From Gentiana macrophylla (lineage: Eukaryota > Streptophyta > Magnoliopsida > Gentianales > Gentianaceae): 64,000 nucleotides of DNA. The notes beneath the pieces are model-generated. The model saw only the letters and a program-made list of their open reading frames with translations, made no database searches and was not told where the DNA came from. The first letter of the stretch is position 1, and each line of letters opens with the position of its first letter. Where the stretch lies: the NCBI GenBank assembly GCA_026214975.1, contig JAOBSW010000633.1, positions 23,705-87,704 on the forward strand, read 5' to 3'. Position numbers and translations under genes: made by a program. Shown in pieces: positions 35,801 through 47,835 of this stretch.

Positions 35801-38693
35801 ACAAGGCCATTGGGGTGTCCGTTTTGCATGCCGTTTTTGCCGACGTGTCTTATTTAACATTCTAGTCGATATCACATCGTTACTTCACAAAAAAGTACAA
35901 ACCATTTTATCCGTACTTTTGTCATACACATAGATTTTTTGTACCCATAGAGTACCTAAAGGTGTGATTCTTGATTCCTTGTACAAGGCCATTCGGGTGT
36001 CCGTTTCGCATGCCGTTTACGACGATTTGTCTTATTTAACTTTCTGATTGAGAACACATCGTTACTACAAAGAAACTGACAAACCTTTTTTTCATACTTT
36101 TTTTGTACCCACAGAGTACATAAAAGTGTTATTTTTGATTCCTTGTACAAGGTCATTCAGGTATCTGTTTCGCATGCCGTTTACACCGGCGTGCCTTACT
36201 TATCGTTCTGGTTGATATCACATCAGTGCTTCAAAGAAAATTACAAACTTTTTTTTTCGTAATATTCGTTGTCCCTATTGTGTACATAACGGTGTTATTT
36301 TTGATTCCTTGTACAAGACCAATCTGGTCTCCGTTTTGATTTCCGTTTGCGCTAGAGTGCCTTATTCATCGTTGTGGTCGATATCACATCAGTACTTCAA
36401 AGAAAATTACAAACGTTTTTTTTCATACTTTTTTTAACCCACCGATTACTTAACGGTGTGATTTTTGATTCCTTGTACAAGGCTATTCGGGTGTCCGTTT
36501 CGCATGCCGTTTAAGCCACCGTGCCTTATTTAACGTTCTGGTCGATATCACATCGTTACGTTCGATGAAAATCACAACCTTATTATTCTTACATTTTTCA
36601 TACCCGTAGATTACTTAACGGTGTGATTTTTGATTCATTGTACAAGGCCATTCGGTTGTCCGTTTTGTATGCCGTTTGCACTGACTTGTCTTATTTAAAT
36701 TTCTGGCCGATATCACATCGTTACTACAAAAAAAATTACAAACCTTTTTTTCGTACTTTTTTTTGTACCCACGGATTACTTTACGGTGTGATTTTTGATT
36801 CCTTGTACAAGGCTATTTGGGTGTCCGTTTCGCCTGCCGTTTGCACCGCCGTGCCTTATTTATTGTTGTGTCGATATCGTATCGGTACTCCAAAGATAAT
36901 TACAAACATTTTTTTCGTACTTTTTTTGTACCCATAGAGTACTTAACGGTGTGATTTTTGATTCCTTGTACAAGGCCATTCTAGTGTCCGTTTCGTATGT
37001 CGTTTGCACCGCCGGGCTTTATTTATCGTTGAGGTCAATATCACATCGTTACTTCAAAGATAATTACAAACCTTTTTTCATACTTTTTTTGTCGCACAGA
37101 GTACTTAACGGTGTGATTTTTCATACCTTGTTCAAGGCAATTCTAGTCTCCGTTTTGCATGCCGTTTGCGCCGGCATGCCTTATTTATCGTTCTGGTCGA
37201 TAACACAGTAGTACTTCAAAGAAAATTACAAATGTTTTTTTTCATACTTTTGTTTGTACCTATAGAGTACTTAACGGTGTGATTTTTGATTCCTTGTACA
37301 TAACCATTGTAGTGTACGTTTTGCTTGCCGCTTGCACTGCCGTGCCTTATTTATCGATGTGGTCGATATCACATCGTTACTTCAAAGATAATTACAAACC
37401 TTTTTTTTTCTTACTTTTTTTTATTCCCAATGATTACTTAACGGTGTGATTTTTGATTCCTTGTACAAGGCCATTTGGGTGTCCATTTTGCATGCTGTTT
37501 GCACTGACATGCCTTATTTAACTTTCTGGTCGATATCACATCGTTACATCAAAGATAATTACAAACTTTTTTATTTTTTTTGTACCCACCAATTACTTAA
37601 CGGTGTGATTTTTGATTCCTTGTACAAGGCCATTCTGGTCTCCGTTTTTCTTGCCGTGTGCACCGGCGTGCCTTATTTATCGTTCTGGTCGATATCACAT
37701 CAGTACTTCAAAGAAATTTACAAACTTTTTTTTCGTACTTTTTTTTGTACCCACCGATTACTTAACGGTGTGATTTTTGATTCATTGTATAAAGCCATTC
37801 TAGTGTCCGTATCGCATGCCGTTTCCGCCGGCGTGCCTTATTTATCATTCTGGTCGATATCACATCGTTACTTCAAAGATAATTACAAACATTTTTTCTT
37901 GTACTTTTATTTGTACCTATTGAGTACTTAACGGTGTGATTTTTGATTCCTTGTATGAGGCAATTCTAGTGTCCGTTTTGCTTGCCATTTGCACCGCCGT
38001 GCCTTATTTATCGATGTGGTCGATATCACATCGTTACTTCAAAGATAATTACAAACCTTTTTTTTTCATACATTTTTTATACCCAATGATTACTTAACGG
38101 TGTGATTTTTGATTCCTTGTACAAGGCCATTTGGGTGTCCGTTTTGCATGCCGTTTGCACCGATGTGTCTTATTTAACTTTCTGGTCGATATCACATCGT
38201 TACTTCAAAGAAAATTTCAATCCTTTTTTTGTACCCACCAATTAATTAACGGTGTGATTTTGGATTCCTTGTACAAGGCCATTCTGGTCTCCGTTTTGCT
38301 TGCCATTTGCGCCGGCGTGCCTTATTTATCGTTCTGGTCGATATCACATCAGTACTTCAAAGAAAATTACAAACTTTTTTTCATACTTTTTTTGTACCGG
38401 GATTACTTAACGGTGTGATTTTTGATTCATTGTACAAGGCCATACTAGTGTCCGTTTCGCATGCCGTTTGCGCCGGCGTGCCTTATTTATCATTCTGGTC
38501 GATATCACATCGTTACTTCAAAGATATATACAAACCTTATTTTCGTACTTTTTTTGTACCCATAGAGTACTTAATGGTGTGATTTTTGATTCCTTGTACA
38601 AGACCATTCTAGTGTCCGCTTTGCCTGCCGTTTGGTCCGACGTGCCTTATTTATCGTTGTGTTCAATATCAAATCGTTACTTCAAAGATAATT
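26837..38693 (-). repeat. Satellite array, segment 4 (inverted orientation, about 11.9 kb)
   Basis: Tandem monomers of the same family on the reverse strand, recognised by GATTTTTGATTCCTTGTACA. The GTCGAAGAAAATCACAACC variant lies near 33458, 35726 and 36558. A marker pair, GTTTGCTTC-type followed about 110 bp later by GATTTATGATTCC, recurs near 30954, 31938, 32594 and 34873. The segment ends AAAGATAATT where the chromovirus inserts. Open frames here (longest 215 codons, 28774-29421) run through several monomers and are not genes. Confidence 0.95.
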
Positions 38694-40767
38694 TGTAACG
38701 CCCCGTTCCCGGACACCGAGTCCTTATCCAGAAAAGGAACGTTTGGCACGTATAAAATAAAAAATAAATTCACTTTGTATGTAAGCCTCTACTACGTCGT
38801 ATCAAATTAAAGCAAACGGAAGCAAAAGACTCGGGTACAAAATTTTTCTGAATAATCCAAGAATGGAAATACTATCTGCAAATGGAAATGTAACATTTAT
38901 TACATTCAAAAGAAAATACGAAAATCCCAAAACAACGTACGATATCCTCAAAGGAAAAGTAAAAGTACTGCAAGTCTCGAAAGAGCAAAAGACAACTCTA
39001 AAAGAATGTGTAGTCTAAACAATTAAAAGAAGGAATAATTAAATAAATGTGCAACTCTAATGATGCGTCGTCAAACGTCGTCATCGAAATCCTCCTCGTA
39101 CACTTGATCAACATGTTCATCTTCTCACCCCTAAACACATAGAAAATATGCATTTGTGGTAAGTACAACATACTTAATAAAAGAAAGAAGCTATGACAAT
39201 AATTAAGATTTATAAAGAAAAGATATTTAAAAGTTTAGTTATCTTTATGTGACAAACACAATCTGGGGTTCATTTCTTCTCCATCAACACGAATTGACTA
39301 AACGTTTCTAACTTAACTTATCTATGTTATAACCGCACACATGGGCACTACACATATACAAACTGGGGATATGCTTGGCAACATATTGGTGGATCACACC
39401 AATATCCACGGAAGCCTATTCTGGTAGACTCCGATAGTGCGCATGTTTCAGTGGAGTCCCTCCATACTTAGGGTTTTGTGGACCTACGGAGTTATCCACC
39501 TTCAGGAAAGCACACACATCGTGATATTGTCTGGTGCCTATCCAAGAGTGACATGATGTTTAATCTTTTACTAGTAAAGTACGTATTTATTAAAATGGTT
39601 AACTAACCACCTAAGTGTTTTCAAGTGATCTCCCTCACATATACTACTCTCTCCCTATACCACTAGACATAAACAAGGCCTAACAATTACGTGAGACATT
39701 GATGAATACTAATTCATCAAAGCACAAGCCTATCATGCTCTTCCCGACGGATTCGAACTTCATCTCCTTTGAGTACATTTTGCTGCGAAACTAAACGAAT
39801 CGAAGCTAAATCCAGGCTTGTTCATGTTTATACAATGTTATCTTATCATAATTTAAGGTTTAAAACTCAACACATAGCTTAAACATTTATTTTTCCCAAA
39901 ATAGGGTCCAATGCATACATATTGGTTGGAATGTGTTCGTATTCACCGACGTAAAACTTGTTGAAAGTTTCTATCCGGTAATGCGCGCGCGTTGTATGAG
40001 CGATGGCAATCCTGAAACGGCTGAACCAACAATGTGTGCGCGTTCTGAGGAATGTGTGCACATTGCACCTGAAGCAAAAAGACTTCAACAACCTGAACCA
40101 TGAATGTGGGCGCATTGCTCTGAATGCATGGGCATTCGACAAACAACAACAAAACTAGAACATCCTGGATAGGGAATGCGTGTGCATTCTGCCTGCTGGC
40201 CTAAATCCAATTTCTGCCACTTAACGATTTCTAATCCGTTTTCAACACAATTAACATCAAATTAAACTCTGTAAAACACAGAAATTCTTATCTAAACATA
40301 CCATAACATCTATGATCATTGATCAACGAAAAGACTCAACTTTCTAGCATTTAAACGTCTCAAAACCTTGATCTAAACCTTATAAACCACAATTGAAATC
40401 ATAGGATGAGTCCCTTACATGTTTTTGCAAGCAAAATCCAATCCAACAGCTTTGAAAATCTACAGCACTTCCTACAAGCTTGATATCCAAACGATGTCCT
40501 ATTCACAACGGTTCCAAATCTTTCATCCGATCTGAAAACGGTTTAGTTATGCTTCAGAATTTCTTAAAACTCTCCTAGCCTCTTCTCCTCTCCATAATTG
40601 CACAGAGAGGGAGCATGGAAACTATTTCTAATTAGTATTTAGGTTATGGGAATAATCTAAGTTTATTTTCCTTAAATACAATTCACAATTAATCCGTTTT
40701 TCCTTAATTACCCCTAATTACCACATAAATCAGAATTTCCCTTAATTGTATATACATAATTTTGAGA

Positions 40768-40820
<53 letters not shown>

Positions 40821-40914
40821 CACACTTTAACTCCAATAAAAGAAAATAAATAATATTATTTAATTTTCTTAAAAAAATGACACGCTTGCTCTTTCCCGAA
40901 AATCGAATATTACA
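38694..40914 (-). repeat. 3' LTR of the chromovirus
   Basis: This 2221-bp repeat matches 44747-46984. On the plus strand it reads TGTAACGCCCC at the left and AATATTACA at the right. It contains a TA microsatellite and several palindromes with TGCGCATT or relatives (39910-40190). The two LTRs differ by many substitutions, consistent with an older insertion than the copia-like element, though I did not compute distances. Confidence 0.92.
40771..40818. repeat. TA microsatellite in the 3' LTR
   Basis: About 24 uninterrupted AT dinucleotides. The other LTR carries a longer run at the same place (46833-46888), so the length changed after insertion or was altered in assembly. Confidence 0.95.
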
Positions 40915-40927
40915 TTCTCCCCCTTAG
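40915..40927 (-). other. Polypurine tract of the chromovirus
   Basis: On the reverse strand CTAAGGGGGAGAA directly precedes the 3' LTR start TGTAATATT. It is the expected plus-strand primer. Confidence 0.88.
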
Positions 40928-40947
40928 AAGGAGTTTCATCCTCGAAA

Positions 40948-41240
40948 CTAGAACATACCTGGTAAACTCAAAAAGTTTGAAAACTCACCGATCATTTCAT
41001 CCTCGACTTCCCAAGTAGCCTCATTTAGTGTATGGTTGTTCTATTGCCCCAAAACCAATGGAATCAACCGTCTCTTGATCATCTTTTCTTTCCGGTCCAA
41101 GATCCTGATCGGTCTCTCATCATATGCAAGGTTGTCTTGAAGAACTTCCGGATCAACCGTAGTCTCCAGAATCTTAAACGGTCCAACATACCTTGGACTT
41201 AGCTTTCTTTTTTGCCCAAAACGTTTCACTCCCTTCATCG
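40948..41240 (-). pseudogene. Integrase C-terminus and chromodomain-like tail of the chromovirus
   Basis: The frame reads GQKRKLSPRYVGPFKIL, the GPF-containing integrase C-terminal module, through KMIKRRLIPLVLGQ, then a TAG stop. The same frame continues NNHTLNEATWEVEDEMIGEF to a natural stop at about 40948. The (N)HT..EATWE.E motif is the end of the group II chromodomain of plant chromoviruses, thought to bias integration toward heterochromatin. The in-frame TAG removes the chromodomain end from the product. Confidence 0.82.
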
Positions 41241-42230
41241 GTGAAGCTCGCAGATAAACTCTTTCACCGACTTCAAACTCAAGAGGTCTCCTTCTAATAT
41301 CTGCCCATTTTTCTACCTATCTTGTGCTGCCATCAGATTCTTCTTAACCAACTGAACCCTTTCCTTAGCTTGTTCAACCAATTCCCGCCCGGTGACTTGT
41401 CTTTCCCCGACTTGATCCCAAAACAACGGCGTTCTACATCTTTTCCCATACAAAGCTTCAAATGGTCGCATGCCTATGCTTGCATGATAACTGTTATTGT
41501 AGGCAAACTCCTCTACGGGTAGGTAATCATCCCATGATCCGCCTACTTCCAAAACACAAGCTCTTAGCATATCTTCAAGTGTTTGGGTCGTCCTTTCTGA
41601 CTGTCCATCTGTCTGAGGATGAAAGGCCATACTCAAATCCTACCGTGTACCAAAAGCTTGCTGCAAACCTTTCCAAAACCGACTATCTCGATCCGAGACT
41701 ATAGAGAAAGGTACTCCGTGTAACTTCACTATATTAACCAGATATAGTGTTTTCAACTTCTCCAAAGACATGTTTACCTTAGTTGGTAGGAAGTGGGCTA
41801 ATTTGGTCAATCTATCCACATTTACCCAAATCGCATCATGCCGACTTTTTGTTTTCTATAACCCGGTGATAAAATCCAGCGTGATTTTATCCCATTTCCG
41901 TTCGGGGATATCCAAGGGCTTAAGCATTCCTCCTGGTCTTCTACGCTCTACCTTAACCATGACAAGTGTCACATTCTGCTACGAACTTAGCTATTTCTAC
42001 CTTCATCGAGGGCCACCAAAACTTTTCCTTCAAGTCTCTGTACATTTTAGTAGCACATGGATGAACCACAAAAGCAATCCTATGTGCCTCGTCCATAACT
42101 CTTTGTCTTAGGTCACCAACATTAGGCACACACAACTGATCCTGGTACCAAAGGTTTCCATTCATATCTAACACATAACCCACTGTAGGATTTTCTCTTG
42201 CAACACGCTTCAAATCAACCAAAACTGGAT
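41241..42230 (-). pseudogene. Integrase domain of the chromovirus (disabled)
   Basis: From right to left: an HHCC zinc-binding module (HRIAFVVH followed about 30 residues later by CDTCHG, near 41953-42100); the catalytic core with ITLDFITGL (first Asp); VSDRDSRFWKGL (second Asp); and FHPQTDGQSERT (catalytic Glu), near 41590-41640. LEDMLRACVLE, FAYNNSYHASI and the RPFEALYGKRCRTP stretch follow. These fit a Ty3-gypsy integrase that inserts the cDNA into the host genome. In-frame stops follow ITGL and AFGTR, so no full-length enzyme can be made. Confidence 0.88.
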
Positions 42231-42329
42231 CTTCATCTTACTTTTCCTGAATATCATCCATCAACTCGGACCTTGATAACAACGTTGCCACAAATTGTCG
42301 ATCCTCAATCAGATCAAAACTACTGATTT

Positions 42330-42760
42330 TCATCCCATCAAACATTCCTGCAACTTCTTCCATGCTCGAAACGAAACCGTGTACACTGTTTTTCTGCTCA
42401 AGGCATCTGCCACTATATTCGCTTTACCCGGATGCTAAATATCCAAGTCGTAGTCCTTTACAAACTCTAAGCATATCCTCTGTCTCATATTCAGATTCTC
42501 CTGAGTGAAGAAATACTTTAGGCTCTTGTGGTCGGTGAAGATCCTGGCCTTAACTCCATATAAGTAGTGCCTCCAAGTCTTTAAGGCAAACACTACTGCT
42601 GCCAACTCTAGATCATGTGTCGAGTAGTGCTACTCATGCACTTTCAACTGTCTCGATGCATAAGCAATCACATTCCCTCATTGCATCAACACATAGCCTA
42701 AACCTTGTCCTGATGCATCCATGTAGACGTCGTAGTTATCAAAGATCTCTGGTACTGCCA
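42330..42760 (-). pseudogene. RNase H domain of the chromovirus (disabled)
   Basis: YMDASGQGLGYVLMQ (near 42682-42730) is the N-terminal part of the gypsy RNase H with its active-site Asp. [31 protein letters not shown] and [13 protein letters not shown] (42508-42540) follow. A stop sits right after YVLMQ, and others near HE and before HPGKANIVADALSR. RNase H removes the RNA template strand during reverse transcription. Confidence 0.85.
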
Positions 42761-42839
42761 AAACTGGGTCTGTAGTCAACTTAGCCTTCAAGGTATGAAA
42801 AGCTGATTCACACTCACTAGTCCATTCCAACTTCACATT

Positions 42840-43540
42840 CTTCTGTGTAAGCTTAGTGAGTGAAGTAGCTATCTTCGAAAAGTCCTACACAAACTTCCGG
42901 TAGTAGCCAGCCAGACCGAGAAAACTTCTTACTTCTGAAACTGTTGTAGGTCTAGGCCAATTCTCAACTACCTCATTATTTACTGGATCAACTCGAATGC
43001 CATCTCCAGAAATGACATGAGCCAAGAAACTCACTTGATTCAACCAGAAGTTGCACTTAGAGAACTTTGCATACAAATGGTTCTTCTTCAAAGTCTCCAA
43101 CACTATCCTTAAGGGTTCCTCGTGCTCTTTCTCATCCTTAGTGTAAACTAGGATGTCGTCTATGAATACTATCACAAACTTATCCAAGTAGGGCAAAAAA
43201 CTCGCTGCATTAAATCCATGAATGCAGATGGAGCATTAGTAAGTCCAAATGGCATAACCAAGAACTCGTAATGTCCATACCTCGTACTAAAATCCGTCTT
43301 CGGTATATCTGCTACCTTGATCTTCAACTAATGATAACCGGACCTAAGATCAATCTTAGAGAACACTTTCTTGCCTTACAACTGATTAAACATATCATCA
43401 ATCCTTGGTAGAGGGTACTTATTCTTGATGGCGAGATTTTTTAGGGCTCTGTAGTCGATACACATCCTCATGCCACCATCTTTATTCTTAACGAATAGAA
43501 CAGGGCCCCCAAGGCGAAGTACTAGGCTGAATTATGTTTC
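42840..43540 (-). pseudogene. Reverse transcriptase domain of the chromovirus (disabled)
   Basis: Starting near 43510 the reverse strand reads [20 protein letters not shown], then [14 protein letters not shown], a stop, KVFSKIDLRSGYH, a stop, and [20 protein letters not shown] with APSAF after it. Then comes [10 protein letters not shown] (the YxDD-type active site, near 43140-43170) and a clean stretch to [15 protein letters not shown]. The order of motifs is that of a Ty3-gypsy reverse transcriptase. At least two in-frame stops lie inside the palm region. Confidence 0.9.
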
Positions 43541-43801
43541 TCTCAAGCATACTCTTATGTTGAGCTTTCAACTCCTTCAATTCAGCCGGTGCCATTCTAT
43601 AGGGTGCCTTAGCAACTGGTGCCGCTCCTGGTACCTACTTGATCTCAAATTCGTTCTCCCTTTTCGGCATCTTTCCCGGTAACTCTTCTGGAAACACTTC
43701 AGGGTATTCTCTTACTATAGGGGTTTCTTCTAACTTAGGCTTCACTTGCTCCACATCCACTTCATACAACAAGTAGCCTTTACAACCTTTCTGGCAAGCT
43801 C
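43541..43801 (-). pseudogene. Connector between protease and reverse transcriptase of the chromovirus
   Basis: The reverse strand shows short gypsy-like pieces without a continuous frame, matching the stretch between protease and reverse transcriptase in this class. No separate domain is visible. Confidence 0.45.
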
Positions 43802-44260
43802 TTAATGCCTTACTGCTGAAATGATCGGATGACGCTTCTTACTGGGCTTGTAAACATTACCCTGATAAGACTTATCTGATTTTCCGGGTACTTTAAAGGT
43901 CACTCTCTTTTCTCTACAATCCAAGTGAACGAAATTCTTGGATAGCCAATCTATTCCAAGAATCACATCAAAATCCAAAAAGTCTAAAACCGTAAAGTCA
44001 CTCTTGCAATGATAAGATCCAATTCGAACATCTACTTGAGGCATCAACTTGGGTACCTTAGTTACTTTTCCTAAATGTGTTGTTATTTCCAACATGTTTC
44101 TCAAAGTTTCCATTGGTTAACCTTCTTAGCTATATTAGTTGACACCATGGTGTTAGATGCTCCCGTATCAGACAAAGCCGTGACCACTAAGTTCCTCTTA
44201 GCACCATTAACGACTGAAAGCTTGTCCTTGAAGGTCTCAGCTTCCAATACCTTGTTCAAC
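43802..44260 (-). pseudogene. Aspartic protease domain of the chromovirus (frameshifted)
   Basis: VLEAETFKDKLSVVNGAKRN leads into VVTALSDTGASNTMVSTNIA; DTGAS (codons at 44152-44169) is the retroviral-type aspartic protease active site. After KKVNQWKL that frame stops and reading continues in another frame from METLRNMLEITTHLGKVTKV through DFDVILGIDWLSKNFVHLDC, the ILG part and C-terminal region of the protease. The protease would cut the Gag-Pol polyprotein. The switch of frame near 44105 is a disabling indel. Confidence 0.85.
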
Positions 44261-44510
44261 ATTCAGCCATGTTCCTTGGTGTACTTCCCAACCTTTCCGC
44301 TTGGATCTCACGGGACAAATCGTTCTTGGACTACTGAAACTGCACTATTCAACTTCTACTCGGTACATTCCACACCGAAAGGTACTTCCTTATGTTTACA
44401 ATCCATGTAAACAAAATTCTTGGATAGCCGACATATACCAAGAATTGCACCATGATCCGTAGGATTTAAAACTATAGGGTCCTTTTCTTGTTCTTCTTCA
44501 ACGGTAAACT
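44261..44510 (-). pseudogene. Partial second protease-like fragment where gag is expected
   Basis: Near 44390-44460 the reverse strand encodes GAILGICRLSKNFVYMDC followed by KHKEVPFGVE, a second version of the ILGIDWLSKNFVHLDC segment that also lies in the protease proper near 43915-43985. It sits upstream of DTGAS, which is the wrong order. Between it and the 5' LTR there are only about 240 bp, with no gag or CCHC zinc knuckle. I infer a gag deletion accompanied by a local duplication or template switch. Confidence 0.65.
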
Positions 44511-44730
44511 AACACGATCATCAACATCTTCTAGATGAACCACAACTACTAGACCCCCATCTTGAACCAAGCCACTCGCTTCTTGCTAGGCCTTAGAACT
44601 TCTGATTCCAAACCTATCAACAATAGTATCTCTGAGGTTACCTAAAATTCTGAAAGATCAGGAAGGATCAAAATGGTTCTAAGTGGCCTAAAGGAATCTT
44701 ATCTTAGAGAAAGGAAGACTAAAAGACGCC

Positions 44731-44745
44731 TTGCTCTGACACCAA
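44731..44745 (-). other. Primer binding site of the chromovirus
   Basis: On the reverse strand TTGGTGTCAGAGCAA starts two bases after the 5' LTR. It matches the initiator tRNA-Met type TGGTATCAGAGC with one difference. Confidence 0.85.
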
Positions 44746-45951
44746 CTGTAACGCCCTTTCCTAGACACCGAGTCCTTATCCGGAAAAGGAACATTCGGCA
44801 CGTATAAAAATAATTCACTTTATACGTAAGCCTCTACTACGTCGTATCAAAATAAAGCAAACGGAAGCAAAAGACTCGGGCACAAAATTTTTCTCAATAA
44901 TCCAAGAATAGAAATACTATCTAAAGATGGAAATGTAACCTCTATTACATTCAAAAGAAAATACAAAAATCTTAAAACAACGTACGATATCCTCAAAAGA
45001 AAAATAAAAGTACTACAAGTCTCGAAAGACCAAAAGAAAACTCTAAAAGAATGTGTAGTCTAAACAATTAAAAGAAGGAATAATTAAATAAGCGTGCAAC
45101 TCCAATGAGGTGTCGTCAAACGTAAATCATCAAAATCCTCCTCTTACACTTGATCAACTGTTCATCTTCTCACCCCCAAACACATAGCAAACTGCAGATT
45201 TGAGGTAAGTACAACGACTTAATAAAATAAAGAATCTATGACAATAATTAGGATTTATAAAGAAAAGATATTTAAAAGTTTACTTATCTTTATGTGACCG
45301 ACTCAATCAGGGTTCATTTCATGTCCATCAACATGAATTGACTAAACATTTTCGACTTAACTTATCTATGTTACAACCGCACTCAAGGGCACTACGCATA
45401 TCCAAATTGGGGATATTCTTGGCAACATATTGGTGTATCACACCAATATCCACGGAAGCCTATTCTGGTAGACTCTGATAGTTCGCACGTTTTAGTGGAG
45501 TCCCTCCTTACTTAGGGTTTTGTGGACCTACGGAGTTATCCACCTTCAGGAAAGGACACACATCACGATATTGTCTGGTGCCTATCCAAGAGTGACATGA
45601 TGTTTAATATTTTACTAGGCAAGTACGTATTTATTAAAATGGTTAACTAACCACCGAAGTGCTTTCAAGTAATCTCCCTCACATATACTACTCTCTTCCT
45701 AGACCACTAGACATAAACAAGGCCTAACAATTACAGATATTGATGAATAATAATTCATCAAAGCACAAGCCTATAATGCTCTACCAACGGATCCGAACTT
45801 CAACTCCCTTTAAGAGTACATTCGGTGCCGAAAATAAACGAATCAGAAGCTCAATCCAGGCTTGTTCATGTTTATACAATGTTATCTTATCATAATTCAA
45901 GCTTTAAAACTCAACACCTAGCTTAAACATTTATTTTTCCCAAAACAGGGT

Positions 45952-46235
45952 CCAATGCACGCGCATTGGTTGTAATGCGTGCGCATTGACTGTCCAGAAA
46001 CTTGCTGAAAGTTTCTATCCATCCAATGTGTGTGCATTGCACGAACAGTGGCAATCCTGAAACAGCCTGAACCACAATGTGTGTGCATTCTGAGGAATGC
46101 GTGCGCATTGCACCTGAAGCAAAAAGACTTCTACAACCTGAACCCTGAATGCATGCGCTTTGCTTTGAAAAGTGTGCATTCAACAAACAGCAACAAAACC
46201 AGAACATCATGTACAGAGAATGCGTGCGCATTCCA
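45952..46235. repeat. Cluster of CpG-containing palindromes in the chromovirus LTR
   Basis: AATGCGTGCGCATT or close variants recur at about 45952 (CCAATGCACGCGCATTGG), 45974, 46025, 46075, 46095, 46148 and 46219. Each is a near-perfect palindrome of 12-18 bp. The other LTR holds weaker versions at 39910-40190. Single copies also occur in the non-autonomous LTRs near 49066, 58103 and 60750. Confidence 0.8.
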
Positions 46236-46829
46236 ATGAATGCATCGCGCGTCACGCTCTTTGGCGTAAATCCGATTTCGGCCACTTAACGATTTCTAAT
46301 CCGTTTTCAACACAATTAACATCGAATTAAACTCAATAAAACACAGAAATTCATATCTAAACATACCATAACATCTATCATCATTGATCAACGAAAAGAC
46401 ACAACTTTCTAGCATTTAAACGTCTCAAAACCTTGATCTAAACCTTATAAACCACAATTGAAATCATAGGAAGAGTTTCTTACGTATTTGCAAGGAAAAT
46501 CCAATCCAACAACCTCGAAAATCGGTAGCACTTCCCACAAGCTTGATATCCAAATGATGTCCCCTTCACAACGGTTCCAAATCTCTAGTCCGATCTGAAA
46601 ACGGTTTAGTTATGCTTCAAAATTTCTAAAAACTCTCCTAGCCACTTCTCCACTCCTCAATTGCGCAGAGAAGGAGCGTAGCAACTGTTTCTGATTAGTA
46701 TTTAGGCTATGGGAATAATCTGAGTTTATTTTCCTTAAATACAATCCCCAATTAATCCGTTTTTCCTTAATTACCCCTAATTACCATAAAAATCAAAATT
46801 TCCTTAATTATATATACATAATTTCGAGA

Positions 46830-46832
<3 letters not shown>

Positions 46833-46888
<56 letters not shown>
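46833..46888. repeat. TA microsatellite in the 5' LTR
   Basis: About 28 AT dinucleotides, longer than the matching run at 40771-40818. Confidence 0.95.
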
Positions 46889-46892
<4 letters not shown>

Positions 46893-46984
46893 CACAACTT
46901 AACTCCAATAAAAGAAAAGAAAAAATAATATTTCGTTTTCACAAAATTACACGTCTGCCCTTTCCCGAAAATCGGAATATTACA

Positions 46985-47835
46985 TAATTACAAACCTTTT
47001 TCTTCATACTTTTTTATACCCACCGATTACTTAACGTTGTGAGTTTTGATTCCTTGTACAAGGCCATTCGGGTGTCCGTTTCGAATGCCGTTTACGCCGA
47101 TTTGTCTTATTTAACTTTCTCGTCGATATCACATAGTTACTTCAAAGAGAATTACAAACGTTTTTCTTCATACTTTTTTTGTACCCAGAGAGTACTTAAC
47201 GGTGTGATTTTTGATTCCTTGTACAAGGCCATTTGGGTGTCCGTTTCTCATGCCGTTTGCACCACCGTGCCTTATTCAACGTTCTAGTCAATATCACATC
47301 ATTACATCGAAGAAAATCACAACCTTATTTTTCATACTTTTTTCATACCCATAGATTACATAATGGTGTGAATTTTGATTCCTTGTACAAGGCCATTCGG
47401 GTGTCATTTTTGCATACCGTTTGCGCCGACGTGTCTTTTTTAACTTTCTGGTCGATATCACATCGTTATCGCGGGAATTACAAACCATTTTTCGTATTTT
47501 TTTGTACCCACTGAGTACTTAACGGTGTGATTTTGAAACCTTGTACAAGGCCATTACGGTCTCCGTTTTGCTTGCCGTTTGTGCGGTGTGCCTTATTTAT
47601 CGTTCGGTCGATATCACATCGTAATTTCAAAGAAAAGTACAAACCTTTTTCATACTTTTGTTGTACCCTGAGTACTTAACGGTGTGATTTTGATACCTTG
47701 TACAAGGCCATTTGGGTGTCCGTTTTGCATGCCGTTTGCTCGGCGTGTCTTATTTAACTTTCTGGTCGATATCACATCGTTACTTCCAAGAAAATTACAA
47801 ACGTTTTATTTCGTACTTTTTTTTGTACCCACCGA
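46985..47835 (-). repeat. Satellite array, segment 5 (inverted), last satellite in the window
   Basis: About five inverted monomers continue exactly where segment 4 stopped, after the duplicated TAATT. The ATCGAAGAAAATCACAACC variant occurs near 47312. Several monomers have short indels (for example TCGTTATCGCGGGAATTAC near 47463). The array is cut at ACCCACCGA by the next LTR, and no satellite is seen after 47835. Confidence 0.93.

Larger units (their letters stand above)
38694..46984 (-). mobile_element. Ty3-gypsy chromovirus (Tekay/Del-like), 8.29 kb, degenerate
   Basis: The element lies on the reverse strand inside the inverted satellite. Target-site duplication TAATT is at 38689-38693 and 46985-46989. 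Both ends are TGTAAC...TTACA. Reading leftward: 5' LTR (46984-44747), tRNA-iMet-like primer site, a protease-like fragment, protease with DTGAS, reverse transcriptase, RNase H, integrase with zinc finger and GPF-type C-terminus, a chromodomain-like tail, polypurine tract, 3' LTR (40914-38694). The order RT-RNaseH-INT is diagnostic of Ty3-gypsy; the tail and AAGGGGGAGAA tract point to chromoviruses, most likely Tekay. Coding is broken by stops and frameshifts, and gag is not visible, so the copy is not autonomous. Confidence 0.93.
44747..46984 (-). repeat. 5' LTR of the chromovirus
   Basis: This 2238-bp repeat of 38694-40914 ends at the right with AATATTACA next to target-site duplication TAATT. 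It has the same palindrome cluster (45952-46235) and TA run (46833-46888). Non-coding; open frames such as 45923-46285 on the reverse strand fall in the palindrome-rich part and lack domains. Confidence 0.92.

Noticed and set aside
45923..46285. 120-codon reverse-strand frame in the chromovirus LTR
   Set aside because: It consists of the translated palindrome cluster; low-complexity Cys/His-rich reading without domain.
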